Part shown: positions 59,741 to 64,000 of the stretch, one piece after another
How the letters are laid out: every line of letters starts with the position of its first letter
How positions within the stretch are numbered: position 1 is the stretch's first letter
Assembly (NCBI GenBank): GCA_018340805.1
Contig: JACMZG010001863.1
Span: 20,031,936-20,095,935, forward strand
DNA from: Microvelia longipes
Taxonomy: Eukaryota > Arthropoda > Insecta > Hemiptera > Veliidae
DNA length: 64,000 nt
Direction: 5' to 3'
Notes under the pieces: model-generated
Told to the model about the DNA's origin: nothing
Database searches by the model: none
The model's input: the letters and a program-made list of their open reading frames with translations, nothing else
Made by a program: the position numbers and the translations under genes

Positions 59741-59850
59741 TATATAACTTGTATTACTTTTACTTAAATTGCTGAAAATCATAAAATAATCCAATTGAGC
59801 TGAAATTTGGTATGGCTGAAAGTGTATCTGTTTAAAAGTATTATATTTAT

Positions 59851-60101
59851 CATGATGTTTAACAAAAAAACACTAAAATTAAAAACAATTAATATATTGT
59901 CAACCACAATTGTATAAAAAAAATTATAACACCGGTTTCGACTTCATGTCATCATCAGAGCTGTTTACAGACAGTCTGTAAACAGCTCTAATGATGACGT
60001 AAAGTCAAAACCTGTCAGTTATAATTTTCTTATACTATTGTGATTGACAATATATTAACTTTTTTTTAATTCTAGTGTGTTTTTTTATATTAAACATCAT
60101 G
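59851..60101. mobile_element. Near-perfect 251-bp palindrome with hammerhead-like arms
   Basis: CATGATGTTTAA at the left meets its complement at 60101. The centre is 'ctgtttacagacagtctgtaaacag'-like. Each arm has 'ctgatgatgac..gaagtcgaaacc' or a mutated version. It lies within a family B repeat. Confidence 0.7.
59931..59958 (-). ncRNA. Hammerhead-like motif in palindrome arm
   Basis: On the minus strand: CTGATGAT, GAC-atgaa-GTC, GAAACCGGT. Same layout as 37793-37817 with a different but still paired stem II. The facing arm (59980-60010) has lost the match (GTCAAAAC). Confidence 0.45.
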
Positions 60102-61484
60102 GTGAGTCTATACCACAAAATCTCCGTCAAAACAACCAATGTTTTATTACATTTATGTAATAAGTATAATAAGTGTTATTTAAATTTGGCAAGTATATTG
60201 GATAAAAAAGTTAAGCAGCATTGAGTGAGGATGGGTGACCGCTGTAAATAAAACTAATGTAATAACTATCTGAGGACGAGCGAAGAAAGTCCGAAGACGT
60301 GTTGCAAAATATATTTGGGAATTGTATATTCTGAGGATGAGTGAAGCAGGGAGGATAAGCATAGCAATCCAATGTATGGAGGAAAATACCCATTCCCAAT
60401 TTTTTAATTGAAATATGAACTCCTTAACTACTACACATACATCAGAAATTGAATTAATTTTTAGGAACTAATACAACTTCTTTTATCATATCTGATTCAC
60501 TTGTTAAATACAGAGTGAGAACTAAACCTATATAAAAAAAAGAAAATTAAATCTGATCCACTGAACCCAAAAAGTGTAAAAATCATATCAAGAGATCAGA
60601 CCTAGAGTTATTGTGCTAAAAATGTTTGAGTACAATCAAAATAGCACCGATTTTTAACAAATAACTTTAAAGTATTATTGTATTGTGTTATTAACATTCT
60701 AGTAACCTATGTGAAACCTTTCTCAAAAAGATTAACGTTTTTGTAGGTTTTGTTATAATGTCATTGAATTTGATCCAATCAAACCAGCATTAGAACAGGA
60801 GCACTAAGCATGCAAGTCCAATACAATCGCTTGTTAACTTACTGTATACACAGTATAGCAATGGAACTATCATTGCTACATCTCTGTTTACACTAGTAAA
60901 CATCTGTCTACATCTCATTACTACATCTTTCTATACGCTAGAACAAGGGAGATAGAATCCAGTCCAATCCGCCCATAAACTACAAGAATCTTAAGAAGAG
61001 ATCATATTTAAGAAAACACTATTTGACTTAACTACTTACTAGAAAACTACTATTTCACTTAAGTAGAACTGTTTTTGAACCAAATAACTAATCAAATATT
61101 ATTTTTTAGTGTACTTTATTATTATGCACAGAAATCCAAACTCTATTAAATATATTTGGCACTCTTCCAGATTAGGGCACTCTTCCACTCGTCCCTTTAG
61201 GGGTCATCTAAACTGGCTTTGGTGTCATATGGTAAAAAGATAATTTAGGTGTCACTTGTGTTTATTTACATTTTAAACATTATTTAATTATAAAATGGAT
61301 ATATTTTCCATTATTTTGCAATCAATCATACGGGACAGATGGGAACCAGGGGGTTTATGGGTGGGATAATACACTGGGAAAAGGATAAATTTTCCTTTCA
61401 TATGCAATCTTTCGGGACTGATGGAACCAGGGGTTTATGGGTGGGGATAATACACTGGGAAATGGATATATTAACCTTCAAAAG
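60102..61484. other. End of repeat family B and gene-free DNA
   Basis: Family B continues to about 60410 with 'gaggacgagcgaagaaagtc'. Beyond it nothing is supported, except two direct copies of 'gggtttatgggtggg.ataatacactggga' at 61346 and 61432. Confidence 0.5.
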
Positions 61485-62850
61485 AATCCTTTTCAGTCTA
61501 GGTGACCCCACAATGTTTCAATAGCTTAAAAAGGTGTCATCTAATCTGGAAAAGGGGCTATAGGGATCCTTTTCCAGTTTAGGTGTCCCCTCAATGTTAT
61601 AATACATTGCGAGGTGTCATCTAATCTGGAAAAGAGGCTATAGGGCAGAGACTATAGATACTTAAACAGTAAGACTGTCGACTCAATGGTGAGAAAATTG
61701 GATTCCGGACAGCGCTGCGGCGGACCTACCTTTCAATTGAGTGGGCGTGTCTTAATTTCCCGATTTATACCCACAGTCAGTTTGAAATTTAATTTTTATA
61801 CTTTGTATAACTATACTAAGTATAAGTGTTACTATACAAAGTATAGAGTAGAACTATACTTCTAACTAACCCTACCACTTTAATCTTACACAGAACACTT
61901 GTGATTATTTTTAAGTTTTTCATTTAAGTAATTTATTAATTTAATTGATTTAATCAGGTAATAATGAAATAGTGGCTAAAGTTTTACACGTGCTAAAAGA
62001 TAGATTTTGGCATTTAATGCAGCCTGTATTTTAATTACATCGGCGAGATGCGCACATGTGATTAAATGTAATTACCTGATAAAATCGACTAAATCAATAA
62101 ATTAATTAAATGAAATATACTTATCTGCCATCAGTAGCGTTCTCTGGAAGTTTTAAAAAGGTTTCTATTTACTTTTAGTTTCTGAATTTTGGAAATACAG
62201 AACATGCAACGGCGAACCGTTTTTTTGTGAAAAATACATACAGAAAACAATCAATTTTATAATAATAATAAATGTAGCTGTCATAACCAAAAATTGTCAT
62301 GGTATTCATAAATTTAAATGTAAAATATAATCAGTTATCTTTGGAAAGCTATTGGGGTTAGTTCATAAGTTGTCCGCACTGGTCCGCCGCAGCGCTATTT
62401 TTAGTAGCTTGCGATAATGGAATCCAAACTTTCCTCATTCAAGTTAACCCCCCCTGCTATAGGGATACTTTTCCAGTTTAGGTGTCCCCTCAATGTTATA
62501 ATACATTGAGAGGTGTCATCTAATCTGGAAAAGAGGCTATAGGGGTCCTTTTCCAGTTTAGGTGTCCCTCAATGTTATAATAGATTGAAAGGTGTCATCT
62601 AATCTGGAAAAGAGGCTATAGGGATCCTTTTCCAGTTTAAGTGTCCCCTCAATGTTATAATAGATTGAAAGGTGTCATCTAATCTGGAAAAGAGACTATA
62701 GGAATCCTTTTCCAGTTTAGGTGTCCCCTAAATGTTATAATAGATTGAAAGGTGTCATCTAATCGGAAAAGAGGCTATAGGGATCCTTTTCCAGTTTAGG
62801 TGTCCCCTCAATGTATAATAGATTGAAAGGTGTCATCTAATCTGGAAAAG
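61485..62850. repeat. Hairpin satellite array 1, about 77-bp unit, split by an inserted element
   Basis: Each unit runs 'ccttttccagtttaggtgtc' ... 'aggtgtcatctaatctggaa aag', so the two ends of each monomer can pair. About two units lie at 61485-61645 and five at 62455-62850. Confidence 0.85.
61646..62452. mobile_element. Inverted-repeat element inserted into satellite array 1
   Basis: The ends share 'ttggattcc' and 'agcgctgcggcggacc' in opposite orientation (61694-61726 and 62378-62425). A second inner inverted pair (61915-61965, 62070-62115) and small 'tatactttgtat' palindromes lie inside. No ORF. Confidence 0.65.
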
Positions 62851-63423
62851 TACCATATATATTTATGTTGTTAACAAAAGGTGCATTGTTTTGGCAGGGT
62901 CTCTTATAAAATCACTGTACTTAATCAACTAAATTATACATTTTTTTAAAACAAAGTTCTTTATTAATTTTAAATGGAAAATTCGATACAATTTACAAGT
63001 TTAAATATGCTGTGTGAACATAGTAAAAGTTTCTACCTAACTCTTTAAATTCTCTTAACCATTAACAAGTATTAAACACTGGGCACTCTTTTACCTGGTT
63101 ACCCACCAAATAATGGGTAACTAAGGAAAAAAGGAAGCATAGGGAAAACTTGTAGTTTGTTACCCACCAATAAATAAAAAGTACTAATTTACAATCTCAG
63201 TATGGGACCGTCGAAAAGCACTAGGGCTTTTGTATGGGGAGAAAAATGGGGAAAAGAGCAAATAGAAAAAAGTTACGCACCAAATGAACATTTAAATTAT
63301 GAAAATTCCTAAAAACTGAAAAGTATAAAGTAATAATTTACAATCTCAATAGGGGACGTTGAAAAGCAATGGGGCTTTTGTATGGGGTTAAGAATGGGGA
63401 AGAGAGAAAATAGGAAGAATTAA
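62851..63423. other. Intergenic DNA with diverged satellite 2 pieces
   Basis: Fragments 'ggttacccacc' and 'tgggtaact' near 63095-63125 and 63160 resemble array 2. 'gaaaagca.tagggcttttgtatgggg' occurs twice (63213, 63360). No gene. Confidence 0.55.
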
Positions 63424-63946
63424 GAGGTGGGTAACTATGTAAAAGAGGTGCTATTGGGCAATATTGTAGTCTGTTACCCACCAACCAGTGAAAGTGGGTA
63501 ACTATGTAAAAGAGGTGCTATTGGGCAATATTGTAGTCTGTTACCCACCAACCAGTGAAGGTGGGTAACAATGTAAAAGAGGTGCTATTGGGCAATATTG
63601 TAGTCTGTTACCCACCAACCAGTGAAGGTGGGTAACAATGTAAAAGAGGTGCTATTGGGCAATATTGTAGTCTGTTACCCACCAACCAGTGAAGGTGGGT
63701 AACAATGTAAAAGAGGTGCTATTGGGCAATATTGTAGTCTGTTACCCACCAACCAGTGAAGGTGGGTAACTATGTAAAAGAGGTGCTATTGGGCAATATT
63801 TTAGTCTGTTACCCACTAACCAGTGAAGGTGGGTAACTATGTAAAAGAGGCGCTATTGGGCAATATTGTAGTCTGTTACCCACCAACCACTGAAAGTTGG
63901 TAACTATGTAAAAGAGGTGCTATTAGGCAATATTGTAGTCTGCTAT
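63424..63946. repeat. Hairpin satellite array 2, 67-bp unit, about 8 copies
   Basis: Unit: GGTGGGTAAC ... 'tatgtaaaagaggtgctatt' ... GTTACCCACC then 'aaccagtgaa'. The first and last ten bases are exact complements, so every monomer is a potential 10-bp stem with a 36-base loop. Copies start about every 67 bp and are nearly identical except the last. Confidence 0.95.
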
Positions 63947-64000
63947 CCAACCCTCCACCCCCTTCCCCCACCCAAATTTATTTTCAAATGACAGAAAAAA

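Noticed and set aside
57958..64000. First exon of Hs2st (cytoplasmic tail and membrane anchor)
   Set aside because: Scanned the minus strand for a short ATG-led hydrophobic segment with a donor; the hydrophobic ORFs at 60180-60399 come from repeat family B and were not accepted.

Overview
The window is animal nuclear DNA, AT-rich and intron-bearing, and most likely from an insect. The basis is the two split, highly conserved animal genes and the transposon spectrum (mariner, Penelope-like elements, APE-type LINEs, a Ty3/gypsy LTR element, many terminal-inverted-repeat families). I cannot name the species; Hemiptera is only a guess. No bacterial-style operon, CRISPR array or promoter set is present.

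Two host protein genes are recognised, both on the minus strand and both incomplete here. The first (1228..14410) holds the first four coding exons of an attractin/Distracted-type protein: signal peptide, CUB, EGF pair, start of the kelch propeller. It runs off the left edge, and its 10-kb second intron is packed with transposons. The second (53462..57944) holds six exons of heparan sulfate 2-O-sulfotransferase through its stop codon; the exon(s) for the cytoplasmic tail and membrane anchor were not found up to 64000. One tRNA-Pro(AGG) gene lies at 21133..21204.

The rest is mobile and repetitive DNA. 1..1010: Penelope-like remnant. 1593..2399 and 3942..4511: inverted-repeat elements. 5522..6464: deleted mariner. 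6484..12594: complete-length but decayed LINE with 14-bp target duplications, itself split by a 664-bp fold-back element with an 11-bp duplication. 14411..21130: small MITEs, microsatellite and palindromes. 21377..31249: giant inverted repeat with arms made largely of about 193-bp tandem repeats around a core holding fragments of an SGNH hydrolase and a Ulp1/PHD protein. 31250..35980: microsatellites and dispersed repeats. 35985..37890: Penelope-like element. 38040..44994: Ty3/gypsy element with two LTRs but no visible integrase. 46777..51331: well-preserved RTE-like LINE. 57945..64000: nested inverted-repeat elements and two hairpin-monomer satellite arrays.

The strongest candidates for something new are three. 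(1) The RTE-like LINE has its two ORFs in one frame, separated by a single TAG followed by CAATTA, the known leaky-stop context, with no in-frame ATG before the endonuclease catalytic residues. (2) The giant fold-back element carries head-to-head protein gene fragments. (3) A hammerhead-like motif recurs with a changing but still paired stem, in Penelope-type and palindromic elements.

Many frame breaks fall in homopolymer runs and may be sequencing error rather than decay.
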